The notes beneath the pieces are model-generated. The model did not search any database and was not told where the DNA came from. It saw only the letters and a list, made by a program, of their open reading frames with translations. Both the position numbers and the translations under genes were made by a program. Below, piece after piece: positions 8,424 through 17,468 of a stretch of 64,000 bases of DNA. Each line of letters opens with the position of its first letter. Position 1 is the first letter of the stretch. Source of the stretch: an uncultured Bacteroidota bacterium (lineage in GTDB: Bacteria > Bacteroidota > Bacteroidia > Chitinophagales > Chitinophagaceae); NCBI GenBank assembly GCA_903835005.1, contig CAILLK010000028.1:18406-82405 (forward strand), in the 5' to 3' direction.

Positions 8424-11400
8424 TTATTGATCATCACCTCCGCTGTCTCTGGCTCCGCCCTTGGTGTTGAGCAGGTCTTTTACTTTTGGGCCCAGGGCCT
8501 GCATCTTGCCATAGATAGATTTTGCCAGTACACTATCACCGGCCTGGTAGGCTGTGCTGCTCAATGACTGCATAATCTGGAACTGCTGCTTCACTTCATC
8601 GGCCATCTGCGCTTTGCCATCATCACTCAGCGATGCTACCCAGTTTACATCGTCTACAGCATTCCGCACCAGTTTTTCAGTGAGCTTGCCTCCTTTATCC
8701 AATGCGCCTGCATGGTAGTAGGCTGCTGCTATAAAGTAGGCAGTATAATCGTAAGCGTAAGAGTGCTCTGTGATGCCTGCCATAATCTTATCAAGCACCT
8801 GTATGGCTTTGTCTTTCTTACCCTCAGTGGTGAGCTGGTTGGCTATAAAAGAGCCATCCATGCGGTAGGTTACAAATTCATGCCTGTTTGGCTCATCAAA
8901 GTATACGTCATTCCGTTCGCCGCCTCCCCATATGAACTTGTTCATATAAAGGTCGTAGCTCTTCTCGGTATTGATAGTACCCAGTACCTGCGGATTAACC
9001 TTATTCGCATCGGTATACTTAAACGGCATAAGGCGGTACACATTACCCTCCATATGCAGATAGTCGCCTGTGCCACCGTAATCGCCCTGGCGCAGCCCTG
9101 CATCAAAATAGAGCGGGCGTTTCCAGCCTTCCCTTGCCACAGCAGCTATGATATTGAGAATAGCCAGGTCGCTCTTATAAGCGGTTTGTTTAGGGTAAAC
9201 AAACTTCATTTCGGTAGTTATTCGCCCGGTATCTTCGGCATGTACCAGGCCGCGGTCTATCAGTGAATCTTTGCTCAGCGTATTCACAAAGAAGTTTTTG
9301 GCTGGCATATAATTCATTGGTTCGCCTCTGCGAGGGTCTTTCTTTGATGGATCATCGCTGTTCATAAATGCACAGATCTCCTCCAGGTTGAAATATTTAT
9401 CTTCTGGTATGCGGGGATCCTTCATGTAGGAAATGTAATTGTGATGGTCGCCTATATAGTCCTTCTTTTTCCAGATCATAGGCACAGCATCGGCATCATT
9501 GATACGGTAATTGAGCTGGTCTACATACCAGTCTATACCCAGCAGGCTGGTATTAATGATACGCACATCTTTGCGGAACCCTTCCACTTCCTGTATGTAC
9601 CAAAGCGGATAAGTCTGGTTATCACCGAATGTAAAGAGTACGGCATTTGGCGCACAACAGGATAGGGTATTGAAAGCCACGGCACGTGCCAATGTCTTGT
9701 GCGACCTGTCGTGATCGGCCCATTCTACTTTAGCCATAAGTGCCGGAACTGCAAGGAAGCAGATGGCAATGGCGCCATAAGTAGCCAGTGGACCGTTGGT
9801 AAGTTTTCGCAGCCATTGGGCTACAAGTATTACTCCAAGCCCTATCCATATAGTAAAGGTATACGTACAGCCGGCAAAGGCATAATCCCGCTCACGGGGC
9901 TGCAATGGGGGCATATTGAGGTAAATGCCAATGGCCGCACCCGTGAAGAAGAACAGGGTGAGCACAATAATACCATCCTTCTTGTTTCGGTTAAACTGGT
10001 AAATGATACCAATAATACCAAGAATGAACGGAAGGAAGTACAATTTGTTATGGGCGTCATTATCGCTCATGCCCGATCCCATTTTGTCGGTATCGCCCAG
10101 GCCGCGAAGCTGATCGATGAAGGTAATCCCCGAGCACCAGTTCGCCCTTTGCGGGTCTCCCTGGCCTTCAATATCATTCTGCCGGCCGGCAAAGTTCCAC
10201 ATAAAGTAGCGCCACCACATCCAGTCCATCTGGTACCCTATGAAGTATTTCATATTGTCCAGCCCTGTTGGCTCATCATTTGGCCCCAGGTTCAGGTATT
10301 GCCGGTAAAAGTTGACGTGATTGGCTTCGTTGTTGTCATAAATTCGGGGGAAGAAGTGTTTCTGGTCGCCGTCATATTCGGCTTCAATTTTCTTGCCTAC
10401 CTGCACATAGCGGTCTTTGCCATCTATTTTCTCCTGGGTATAAAGTTTGCCGGAGGTATCAAGGCCGGTCCAGGTGCTGGTAAAATACTGGCCGAAAAGC
10501 AGTGGCTGCTGGCCAAACTGTTCCCTGTCTACATAGTCAAGGAAGTTGATCGGGTTATCCGGATTGGTCATATCAATCGGCACATCGGCGCGGGAGCGAA
10601 TGATAGCAGAAAAATAGGCCGAATAACCAATAATGATAAATATGGTACACAGCGTGCTGACGTGCAGTACATACCACCCCTTATTTTTGGCAAGAAACAA
10701 TAAACCCACCAGTATAGCCGTAACCAGGCACAGGAAGAATATTGCTCCCGTATCGAATGATGTGCTCAGGCTGTTGGTGAAATAAATATCGAACCACGAT
10801 GCAAATTTGGGTATGTATTGAATAATTCCAAACTGTACAAAAGCCAGAACCACGCAACCAACTATAAATGCGAGTATAGTGCCTTTTAAATCTACCTTAA
10901 ACTTACGGAAGTAATAAACCATGGCTACTGCCGGTATTGTAAGGAGGTTGAGCAGATGCACGCACACTGAAACTCCTACAAGGTAGGCTATGAGTACCAG
11001 CCAGCGGTCGGCGTACTTATTATCTGCAGCACGTTCCCATTTCAGCACTGCCCAGAAGGTAATTGCGGTAAAGAAAGATGAAGTACCATAAACTTCGGCC
11101 TCAACGGCTGAGAACCAGAAAGTATCAGAGAAGGTATAAGCCAGTGCGCCTACAAGGCCTGCGCCCATAATCTGCATGGTCTGGTCGTTATCGGGCTCAA
11201 CTTCGCCCGGAGCAACCAGTTTTTTTGCAAAATGGGTTATCGACCAGAAAAGGAATAATATGGAGAGTGCGCTGGTAAGAGCTGAAAGAAAATTGATATA
11301 AGTAGCAGCGCCTACAGTTCCTAATGTACTTACAGACGGTGCGCCGGTAGCAGCGCCACCTCCGGCCATCAATGAGAAAACACGCTGAACCATCATGAAA

Positions 11401-11564
11401 AATGGTGCGCCGGGTGAGTGGCCCACTTCAAGTTTATAGGCGCAGGAAAGAAACTCGCCGCAGTCCCAGAAACTGACCGTGGGCTCCATGGTCTTCCAGT
11501 AGACAAATAAAGCGATTGCACCCGTGATCCAACCAACCAGGTTGTTAATTTTACGATAGTTCAT
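8424..11564 (-). CDS. DUF2723 (TMEM260-like) polytopic membrane protein, putative GT-C glycosyltransferase
   Basis: This 1046-residue protein starts with the DUF2723 block: a first membrane helix, then WKTMEPTVSFWDCGEFLSCA and LEVGHSPGAPFFMM near residues 23-57. The acidic residues in the first extracellular loop fit a GT-C glycosyltransferase active site. Roughly a dozen membrane segments extend to about residue 640, with motifs NMPPLQPRERDYAF and FTFGDNQTYPLW. The C-terminal ~350 residues are soluble and alpha-helical at the end (QVLDKIMAG..., TPR-like). Animal TMEM260, from the same family, is a protein O-mannosyltransferase. Bacteroidota make many O-glycosylated periplasmic proteins, so a role in protein or lipid glycosylation is plausible but inferred. 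It has its own terminator downstream. Confidence 0.85.
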   Translation of the reverse strand: MNYRKINNLVGWITGAIALFVYWKTMEPTVSFWDCGEFLSCAYKLEVGHSPGAPFFMMVQRVFSLMAGGGAATGAPSVSTLGTVGAATYINFLSALTSALSILFLFWSITHFAKKLVAPGEVEPDNDQTMQIMGAGLVGALAYTFSDTFWFSAVEAEVYGTSSFFTAITFWAVLKWERAADNKYADRWLVLIAYLVGVSVCVHLLNLLTIPAVAMVYYFRKFKVDLKGTILAFIVGCVVLAFVQFGIIQYIPKFASWFDIYFTNSLSTSFDTGAIFFLCLVTAILVGLLFLAKNKGWYVLHVSTLCTIFIIIGYSAYFSAIIRSRADVPIDMTNPDNPINFLDYVDREQFGQQPLLFGQYFTSTWTGLDTSGKLYTQEKIDGKDRYVQVGKKIEAEYDGDQKHFFPRIYDNNEANHVNFYRQYLNLGPNDEPTGLDNMKYFIGYQMDWMWWRYFMWNFAGRQNDIEGQGDPQRANWCSGITFIDQLRGLGDTDKMGSGMSDNDAHNKLYFLPFILGIIGIIYQFNRNKKDGIIVLTLFFFTGAAIGIYLNMPPLQPRERDYAFAGCTYTFTIWIGLGVILVAQWLRKLTNGPLATYGAIAICFLAVPALMAKVEWADHDRSHKTLARAVAFNTLSCCAPNAVLFTFGDNQTYPLWYIQEVEGFRKDVRIINTSLLGIDWYVDQLNYRINDADAVPMIWKKKDYIGDHHNYISYMKDPRIPEDKYFNLEEICAFMNSDDPSKKDPRRGEPMNYMPAKNFFVNTLSKDSLIDRGLVHAEDTGRITTEMKFVYPKQTAYKSDLAILNIIAAVAREGWKRPLYFDAGLRQGDYGGTGDYLHMEGNVYRLMPFKYTDANKVNPQVLGTINTEKSYDLYMNKFIWGGGERNDVYFDEPNRHEFVTYRMDGSFIANQLTTEGKKDKAIQVLDKIMAGITEHSYAYDYTAYFIAAAYYHAGALDKGGKLTEKLVRNAVDDVNWVASLSDDGKAQMADEVKQQFQIMQSLSSTAYQAGDSVLAKSIYGKMQALGPKVKDLLNTKGGARDSGGDDQ

Positions 11565-11801
11565 GTTTAAATATTAGTATAGCGACAAAAATAGCAAAAA
11601 GAAGTTGATTAGTGGAAGGGAGTGCAAGTTAATTGAGGTTAATAAAGAGATAGGGGATAAGTTGTCTGGCGGATATATGGATGGGTTGACAGATTGAAAT
11701 TTCTATTTGATTTTATAATCAGCCTGTTTATTTCAGATTTTCACTTCAGCGTGCCTGATATTTGTAGTAATAATTTGTGAGGAGCTTCATCAAAAACAGT
11801 T

Positions 11802-11809
11802 TATTTTTG
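11802..11809 (+). promoter_or_regulatory. Promoter -7 box abutting the 11817 start
   Basis: TATTTTTG is an exact TAnnTTTG. Only seven bases separate it from the ATG at 11817, so the transcript should have almost no leader. This also argues against the alternative GTG at 11811. Confidence 0.6.
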
Positions 11810-11816
11810 TGTGCTT

Positions 11817-12365
11817 ATGGATATTCTGGAAACATGCCTCGAGGTGGTTAAATACACCATTCCTGCTTTGGTCGTAATGGCTACTAGTTATATGATTGTG
11901 AAGAAGTTCCTCGTTTCCCAGATGCAACGGAAACAAATAGCTTTATTTAAAGATACGCAGGATATTACCATGCGGCTGAGGCTTCATGCATATGAGCGCA
12001 TGGTGTTGTTCCTGGAGCGCATCAGTCCCCGGACACTGGTGGCCCGGGTCTTCGATCCTTCCATGACGGCCTATGAGCTGCAGGTATCTATTACTATGAC
12101 CATCCGCACTGAATTTGAGCATAATCTCTCGCAGCAGATATATGTTACCAGGAATGCATGGGAAACTGTGAAGGGGGTAAAAGAGCAGGAAATAAACATG
12201 TACAACCAGATTGCTAAGTCTATGGACCCGAATGCTACAGCCAAGGATTATCATGCTCGCATAATGGGTTTCATTCTCAAATCGGAAGAAGACCTCCCAA
12301 CCGATGTAGCATTGAAAATCATCAATGATGAAGTAAGAAAAGTGATGTCTTTTGAGGGAATATAG
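11817..12365 (+). CDS. Uncharacterised membrane-anchored protein of a Bacteroidota family
   Basis: This 182-residue protein has a single N-terminal membrane helix (about residues 8-28, VVKYTIPALVVMATSYMIV). A basic, heptad-like segment follows (KKFLVSQMQRKQ), then a helical cytoplasmic domain rich in charged residues (LRLHAYERMVLFLERI, VSITMTIRTEFEHNLSQQIY). I recognise this as a conserved hypothetical of Bacteroidota but know no function for it. The ATG at 11817 is preferred over the upstream GTG at 11811 because the -7 box ends at 11809. It stands alone, transcribed away from the DUF2723 gene and followed by the BlaI-M56 pair, which has its own promoter. Confidence 0.75.
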   Translation: MDILETCLEVVKYTIPALVVMATSYMIVKKFLVSQMQRKQIALFKDTQDITMRLRLHAYERMVLFLERISPRTLVARVFDPSMTAYELQVSITMTIRTEFEHNLSQQIYVTRNAWETVKGVKEQEINMYNQIAKSMDPNATAKDYHARIMGFILKSEEDLPTDVALKIINDEVRKVMSFEGI

Positions 12366-12516
12366 TCCTGCCGGAATGCAATTATCTTATCTCACAAATT
12401 GGTTTCTTCAGGACTGATCATTCTTTGATGTCTTAGTTAATAGGTTTCAGCAGTTATTTTTAATCTTCCCATTTTGTTTTAATTTGTTAAAGAAAACTTA
12501 AAGCATTTCTTGTCTT

Positions 12517-12545
12517 TTGTATTTACGAAATTATTCGTAGGTTTG
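12517..12545 (+). promoter_or_regulatory. Promoter of the blaI-M56 operon
   Basis: TAGGTTTG (12538-12545) is an exact -7 box, 18 bases after a TTTTG stretch (TTG at 12517-12519) that fits the -33 element. The -7 box begins inside the last two bases of one palindrome and ends just before the next. Confidence 0.7.
12524..12539 (+). promoter_or_regulatory. Operator 1 for BlaI-type repressor
   Basis: TACGAAATTATTCGTA is a near-perfect 16-base palindrome with TACGAA/TTCGTA arms. It recurs 24 bases downstream and lies between the -33 and -7 elements. Confidence 0.75.
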
Positions 12546-12547
12546 TG

Positions 12548-12563
12548 TACGAAATAATTCGTA
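12548..12563 (+). promoter_or_regulatory. Operator 2 for BlaI-type repressor
   Basis: TACGAAATAATTCGTA has the same TACGAA/TTCGTA arms and covers the expected transcription start. Its centre is 24 bases from operator 1, a little over two helical turns, which suits paired dimer binding. Confidence 0.75.
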
Positions 12564-12590
12564 AAGTTAATCGTTAGATTATAAAGGCAA

Positions 12591-12980
12591 ATGACCACAA
12601 CAATAAAACCAACCGACAGCGAACTGGAAATACTCAACATTCTATGGGACAAAGGCCCCAGTACCGTGCGCGATGTGCATGAAGTGCTGGAGAAGAGCAA
12701 GGATGCCGGCTATACTACCACACTTAAACTCATGCAGATAATGCACGACAAGGGCCTGCTGAAAAGAGACGCCAGCAACAAAAGCCATGTATATACCGCT
12801 ATTGTATCGCAGGAAAAAACCCAGGGCCAACTGGTGAAACGCATGATAGATAATGTATTTAACGGTTCGGCATCGCAATTGGTGATGCAAGCCTTGGGGC
12901 ACCACAAAGCCAATAAAGAAGAACTGGAAGAGATAAAGAAGTACCTGGATGAAATGGAAAAGAAGACAAACAATTCTTAA
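12591..12980 (+). CDS. blaI: BlaI/MecI/CopY-family transcriptional repressor
   Basis: This 129-residue protein has a winged-helix DNA-binding domain in the first ~75 residues (TDSELEILNILWDKGPSTVRDV, then AGYTTTLKLMQIMHDKGLL) and a helical dimerisation tail (SASQLVMQALGHHKANKEELEEIKKYLDEME). Family members hold operators shut until a partner M56 protease triggers their removal. Two 16-base palindromes and a promoter lie 28 to 67 bases upstream, so it very likely represses its own operon. The M56 gene follows 19 bases downstream. Nothing nearby is a beta-lactamase, so the controlled process may be general envelope stress. Confidence 0.93.
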   Translation: MTTTIKPTDSELEILNILWDKGPSTVRDVHEVLEKSKDAGYTTTLKLMQIMHDKGLLKRDASNKSHVYTAIVSQEKTQGQLVKRMIDNVFNGSASQLVMQALGHHKANKEELEEIKKYLDEMEKKTNNS

Positions 12981-12999
12981 CAGATAAAAAAACACCCTT

Positions 13000-14847
13000 A
13001 TGAGCACGATCTCACAAACAACCACAATACTGGCTAATTCAATGGCGTGGGCGCTGATACATTCGCTCTGGCAGGGTTTACTGCTGTTTGCCCTTTTATT
13101 TGTACTGCTTAAAACTGTTCCCGGCTTCGGCGTCAGGATTAGATACTATCTATCCTTCGGGGCTTTTACCGCATTATTTGTGTGGTTTGGGGAAACGTGG
13201 GTAAGTCAGTTTGAACGGTTGAAGGGGATGTTTGAACTAAATTACGGAAGCATGGATGTGGCACCCATGCAAATAATCATCAGCGATATTAAACCTGTGA
13301 GTGAGCCGGTGGCGGTCGTTTCAGCGCCATCATTCAGCAGCCAGTTGCTGCATTTTATTGAGCAGAATGTACCCGTAATCATGACCATCTATATGGCAGG
13401 GCTGGGATTTATGCTGTTGCGGTTTGTGATTAATATTTATTCCTTAAGGGCATTAAGAACACAGGGCATCAGTGGGCCTGACAACCAATGGAATGAGCTG
13501 GTAGAAGTGTGGAGCAGGCGGTTTGCCATCAGCAGGCCGGTGAAATTATTTCTTTCTGCAAAGATCAATGTGCCGATGATGCTGGGAACCATGAAACCGG
13601 TGATACTGCTGCCCATAGCCACAATTAACCACCTCACTACAGAACAGGTAGAAACCATATTGCTGCACGAACTGGTGCATATAAAGCGCCATGACTACCT
13701 TTTGAATATGCTGCAGACCGCCGGAGAAACCATATTGTTCTTCAATCCATTTGTATGGCTGATATCCCAAATCATAAGGCGGCACCGGGAGGATTGCTGC
13801 GATGATCTGGTGGTGGACAATACTGCAAGCCCGATGCAATATGCACAGGCACTCGTAATGCTTGAGCAGGGCAGGAGAGAGGAGCAACAACTGGCGCTGG
13901 CGGCTACCGGGAATAAGAATCAGTTGCTGGACCGGATAAAAAGGATTGTTGAAATGAAGAAGAACAGGCCGGGGTATGGGCAATTGAGTATTCTAATGGT
14001 TGCCTTTATTGTGCTGGCTATTATTGTGGCCATGTGCACATTTACGCCTTCAATGGCACAGAAGGCTAAAGGAGATAAGAGCGATACAGCTAAGAAGAAG
14101 CCATTAATTGAAAACAAGCTTACCACAAACGATTGTGGTAGTAAGGAAACATCCATCCAGAATGAAAATAAACTGCAGAAACAGGTAAAGGCATTTGGCA
14201 GTAAGGAGGAAATGAAAAGGATAGATGATTCGATTGCTGAGGAGCAGCGTTACCTTGCTGCCTTGCATAATCCCGATACCACAAAAATCTCTATTACCAC
14301 TAAAGATGGCACTAATATAGAAGCAGCCTTATTTGATGATCCATTAAAAATGAACCGGATTTTTAAAAGTGTTCATTCTGTTTTTAAAAAACAACTTAAT
14401 GATGAAGAATTGAGGACAGAGTTAGATAAAGCAATACGAACAGCATATAAAGACATCAGCAGCCAGCAATTGGATATACTGATCGTGAAAACAATTGATA
14501 AGTTCATTTCTAGGCAAAGGCAAAATGATCTTAAGAGTGAAGGGTTTATGAAAATGATTGCAGCATATAAAAAAGACTATTTAGATAGCTTTAAAATTAC
14601 AATCAATGCAGAAAATGACACATTCCAGGAAATTAACCATATAAAAAATTTGTGTCAATGCAACTTTACTTATCCGGTCATGTATGTAGCACAGAAGGTT
14701 AATGGCCAATTGTATCTGAATGAGAAAAAGCAGTCCAAAGCATTATTGGATAAATATGGAAGTTCTTTTCAAGAAGGAAAGGGAATTAAAACTTATTTTT
14801 TGGGAAATAGTAAGAATATGGTAGATATGGTAGATAAAGGGTATTAA
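13000..14847 (+). CDS. BlaR1-like M56-family metallopeptidase (sensor protease)
   Basis: This 615-residue membrane protease carries the zinc motif HELVH (His 223, Glu 224, His 227) after a hydrophobic N terminus with several membrane helices. A likely third ligand is Glu 264 in RHREDCCDD. A further membrane helix lies near residues 328-348 (LSILMVAFIVLAIIVAMC). The remaining ~260 residues are charged and soluble. They do not look like the penicillin-binding sensor domain of staphylococcal BlaR1: I see no SxxK/KTG arrangement. Family knowledge says M56 proteases cleave or inactivate their BlaI partner on signal; the signal here is unknown. It is second in the operon, 19 bases after blaI, and ends at a shared terminator. 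The C-terminal third is more AT-rich than the protease part. Confidence 0.9.
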   Translation: MSTISQTTTILANSMAWALIHSLWQGLLLFALLFVLLKTVPGFGVRIRYYLSFGAFTALFVWFGETWVSQFERLKGMFELNYGSMDVAPMQIIISDIKPVSEPVAVVSAPSFSSQLLHFIEQNVPVIMTIYMAGLGFMLLRFVINIYSLRALRTQGISGPDNQWNELVEVWSRRFAISRPVKLFLSAKINVPMMLGTMKPVILLPIATINHLTTEQVETILLHELVHIKRHDYLLNMLQTAGETILFFNPFVWLISQIIRRHREDCCDDLVVDNTASPMQYAQALVMLEQGRREEQQLALAATGNKNQLLDRIKRIVEMKKNRPGYGQLSILMVAFIVLAIIVAMCTFTPSMAQKAKGDKSDTAKKKPLIENKLTTNDCGSKETSIQNENKLQKQVKAFGSKEEMKRIDDSIAEEQRYLAALHNPDTTKISITTKDGTNIEAALFDDPLKMNRIFKSVHSVFKKQLNDEELRTELDKAIRTAYKDISSQQLDILIVKTIDKFISRQRQNDLKSEGFMKMIAAYKKDYLDSFKITINAENDTFQEINHIKNLCQCNFTYPVMYVAQKVNGQLYLNEKKQSKALLDKYGSSFQEGKGIKTYFLGNSKNMVDMVDKGY

Positions 14848-14950
14848 ATGTAATATTTAAAAATGGTTATTATTTATTTTGAATTGAATTTATATGATAA
14901 AATAATTATTTACTGCATTTTCAATGTGTATCATGCTTGTGCGGAATAAT

Positions 14951-14990
14951 AAAAAAGGAGCCGGACAATTAAAATCCGGCTCTATTTTCT
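14951..14990. terminator. Bidirectional rho-independent terminator
   Basis: GAGCCGGA (14958-14965) pairs with TCCGGCTC (14975-14982), an 8-bp stem. A-tract on the left and a T-rich run on the right let it end both the M56 gene (+) and yidC (-). Confidence 0.85.
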
Positions 14991-15002
14991 ATTAAATGTT
15001 CT

Positions 15003-16874
15003 TTATTTCTTACCAATCCTCGGTGGCACTTTCCCTTTTTCGGCCTGCATTTTCTGCATCTCTTCCAGCCGTTGCGCCCATTTGGATTGGGTAGGAGGTT
15101 TGTTTTTATTCTCTTGTAACTGGGCGTGTATCGCCTTTTCGTTAATGAAATATTTCTGAATGATAAACTGCTGTGCTATACTCAGCAGATTCGAGAAGGT
15201 GTAATAGAAAGTAAGCGCTGCTGCCATCTTATTGAATACGCCCATCAGTATCACCGGGAAGATAAACGGCATATACTTCAGCATCGGATTGTTGGGGTCC
15301 TGAGGGGTCATGTTCCGGTTATATATAGCCAGGAACATACTTGATGCGGTCATCAGCAAAGTAAACAGGCTCACATGATTACCATAAACCGAGGAGAGAA
15401 AGGGTATATTGGTCGTCCAGCTCAGGATGCTGTCGTAGGTCGAAAGGTCATCGCACCACAGGAAGTGCTGCTGCCTGAACTCAATAAACGACGGGAACAT
15501 ATAATACATGGAGAGCAATATGGGCAACTGGAACAACATAGGCAAACATCCCCCCAGCGGATTAACCCCTGCAGAGCGGTACAGCTTCATCTGCTCCATA
15601 CTGAACTTCTGCTGGTCATCGCCAATTTTGGCACGCAGGGCATCCAGTTCCGGCTTCATTACCCTCATTTTTGCCGATGACAGGTAGCTTTTATAAGTGA
15701 AAAACGACAGTATCAGCCTGATGAAAATGGTCATCAGCATAATAACCACCGCATAATTTTTTACAATACTGGCCAGGAAGTAGAAGATAGGAATAAGTGC
15801 AAACTTATTGATATATTTCACAAAGGCCATAATGCCATAGCCCAGCGGCACCATATCTTCCATGCTTATTTTATAGCTCTGCAGGGTATGGTAATCGTTA
15901 GGGCCTATAAACCAGCGCAGCGATGCGGTATTGGTGGTGCCGCCATTCCTGAGCGGTAACTGCAATTGTGCCTGATTCACAGCCACAATACTGGAGTCAT
16001 CTGGCTTTATCATGAACTTGGTGTCCATTTTAGTAAACCCTTCATCACAAATCAGCACCGTACTGAAATATTGTTTCCTGAAACCAAGCCATTGCGACAA
16101 CCCATCATTATGTTTTAGTGTTTCTTCATCCTTGATAGTAAAATAATCGCCGTCTCCGTTTTTATTGTGCCAGTATATCTGTGTCGACCCGCCCCTTGCA
16201 CCCTGGCGTTCGGTAGTTATGTCTTTTTCGGTATGCAACCCTGCAGTTTGCCAGTATAGCGGCAGGTTGGCAGCTGTGAGGCCGGTGAGCACAATATTGC
16301 AGCTCATCATATAGTCGTCGGCTGGCAGGGTATAAATGATATCTACTTTCTTACCCGCTCCCAGATCTGCAGCAAAATCAACAGTTTTATCACCATTTGG
16401 CAGGTTTTGTATTACCGGCACAAAATATAGATCAGCTGTAGATTTGCCATTATCAAAAGGCAGAATGGCGCTGAACTGGTTACCTCGGCCGTTGAACAGG
16501 AATAAGGGCTTCTTCTCGTAAGTTTTATAATCCTTCAGGTTGGCAGCAACAGGGTAGGCACCCTTGCTGGTAAACTGCAGCGATAGTTTTTTGTTCTCAA
16601 GTGTCACCATTTCGGCCTGGCCATGGTAAGATGCAGGCTGAGATTTTATCATAGCCTCGGTAGCAGAGTCTTTTACCGGGGCATTACCGGCTTTGCTGGT
16701 GTCAGCAATAGCTTTACTGCTGTCTACTATTGGGCGCGGATGAGCTATAGCATAGGCTACAGAATCCGCTCTTTTGTGTTCAAAATATAACGATTGTTCA
16801 TGCTGGTTGTAGAACAGGTACCCTACGGCCAAAAGGAGTAAAAGAGCAAAGCCAATAACTTGGTTACGATCCAT
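15003..16874 (-). CDS. yidC: Membrane protein insertase YidC
   Basis: This 623-residue YidC inserts proteins into the inner membrane, alone or with Sec and SRP. An N-terminal helix (QVIGFALLLLLAVGYLFY) is followed by a long periplasmic P1 domain (about 60-340). The conserved five-helix insertase core starts near 365 (IPIFYFLASIVKNYAVVIML), with the coiled-coil hairpin (SAKMRVMKPELDALRAKIGDDQQ) and YRSAGVNPLGGCLPMLFQLPIL. A basic tail (KWAQRLEEMQKMQAEKGKVPPR) may contact the ribosome. Length and the P1 domain match Gram-negative YidC. The hpt and glucosaminidase genes lie on the same strand upstream, but it has its own -7 box. ftsY and ffh appear elsewhere in this window. Confidence 0.97.
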   Translation of the reverse strand: MDRNQVIGFALLLLLAVGYLFYNQHEQSLYFEHKRADSVAYAIAHPRPIVDSSKAIADTSKAGNAPVKDSATEAMIKSQPASYHGQAEMVTLENKKLSLQFTSKGAYPVAANLKDYKTYEKKPLFLFNGRGNQFSAILPFDNGKSTADLYFVPVIQNLPNGDKTVDFAADLGAGKKVDIIYTLPADDYMMSCNIVLTGLTAANLPLYWQTAGLHTEKDITTERQGARGGSTQIYWHNKNGDGDYFTIKDEETLKHNDGLSQWLGFRKQYFSTVLICDEGFTKMDTKFMIKPDDSSIVAVNQAQLQLPLRNGGTTNTASLRWFIGPNDYHTLQSYKISMEDMVPLGYGIMAFVKYINKFALIPIFYFLASIVKNYAVVIMLMTIFIRLILSFFTYKSYLSSAKMRVMKPELDALRAKIGDDQQKFSMEQMKLYRSAGVNPLGGCLPMLFQLPILLSMYYMFPSFIEFRQQHFLWCDDLSTYDSILSWTTNIPFLSSVYGNHVSLFTLLMTASSMFLAIYNRNMTPQDPNNPMLKYMPFIFPVILMGVFNKMAAALTFYYTFSNLLSIAQQFIIQKYFINEKAIHAQLQENKNKPPTQSKWAQRLEEMQKMQAEKGKVPPRIGKK

Positions 16875-16894
16875 GAAAAGGTAAAAATGAGGCG

Positions 16895-16902
16895 CAAAGG
16901 TA
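16895..16902 (-). promoter_or_regulatory. Promoter -7 box for yidC
   Basis: Minus strand TACCTTTG, exact TAnnTTTG, 20 bases upstream of the yidC ATG. Confidence 0.6.
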
Positions 16903-17006
16903 GGGTATTTAAGTTTATCTCTAAAAGCCTTTGCCGACTATATGCCATAACTGACCGAAAAACCATCTTATATAATTGTTACTGATCGAATATTTAAATT
17001 CAATAT

Positions 17007-17285
17007 TTATCTATTAAGTATCTCCTGCTTACATTTTATCAGATCCGTATCTTTAGCCAGCTTATCTATATGCGCCAGCATATCTTCTTCCTCGGGGTAT
17101 TTTTTAGCCATTTTATCAAACAGGCAATCACAATATACTTTGGCTACCGAGTCGTTCGGCGCCCAGTCTTTAATTGCAGTTTCGGTGCATGCGGTAAAGA
17201 AGGCACGTTTATCTTCTTCATCCCATTTCTCCTTACAAGATGAAATAGTTATAAGAACCAACAAAATTAATAGCGTGGATTTCAT
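17007..17285 (-). CDS. Small Cys-containing lipoprotein
   Basis: This 92-residue protein begins with a lipoprotein signal ending TISSC (Cys 17). The mature part is acidic and helical with four more Cys: one in FFTACTETA, two in YCDCLFDKM and one in IKCKQEI, likely forming two disulfides of a compact helical bundle. I recognise this as a recurring small-lipoprotein type in Bacteroidota; no function is known to me. A one-mismatch -7 box (TACCTTTA) lies upstream. It sits between hpt and yidC on the same strand. Confidence 0.75.
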   Translation of the reverse strand: MKSTLLILLVLITISSCKEKWDEEDKRAFFTACTETAIKDWAPNDSVAKVYCDCLFDKMAKKYPEEEDMLAHIDKLAKDTDLIKCKQEILNR

Positions 17286-17468
17286 TTTATCAGCATTTGT
17301 GCATGTAAATGTTAAAGGTAGAAACTAAATTAGGGAATGACAGGGTTTTTTCAGTAACCTCAATTGAAAATTGACAATAAGTATAAATCTGGCCATTGCG
17401 GCCCTGAAAAAGTCTTTTGCTGACCTCGCCTTTGTGCCTCCGCATGAGAATTATTTGATCCGTTTTAT

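Noticed and set aside
9699..10703. 334-codon plus-strand frame opposite the DUF2723 gene
   Set aside because: It is a long antisense shadow of a well-conserved coding gene; its translation has no domain and the minus-strand protein is clear.
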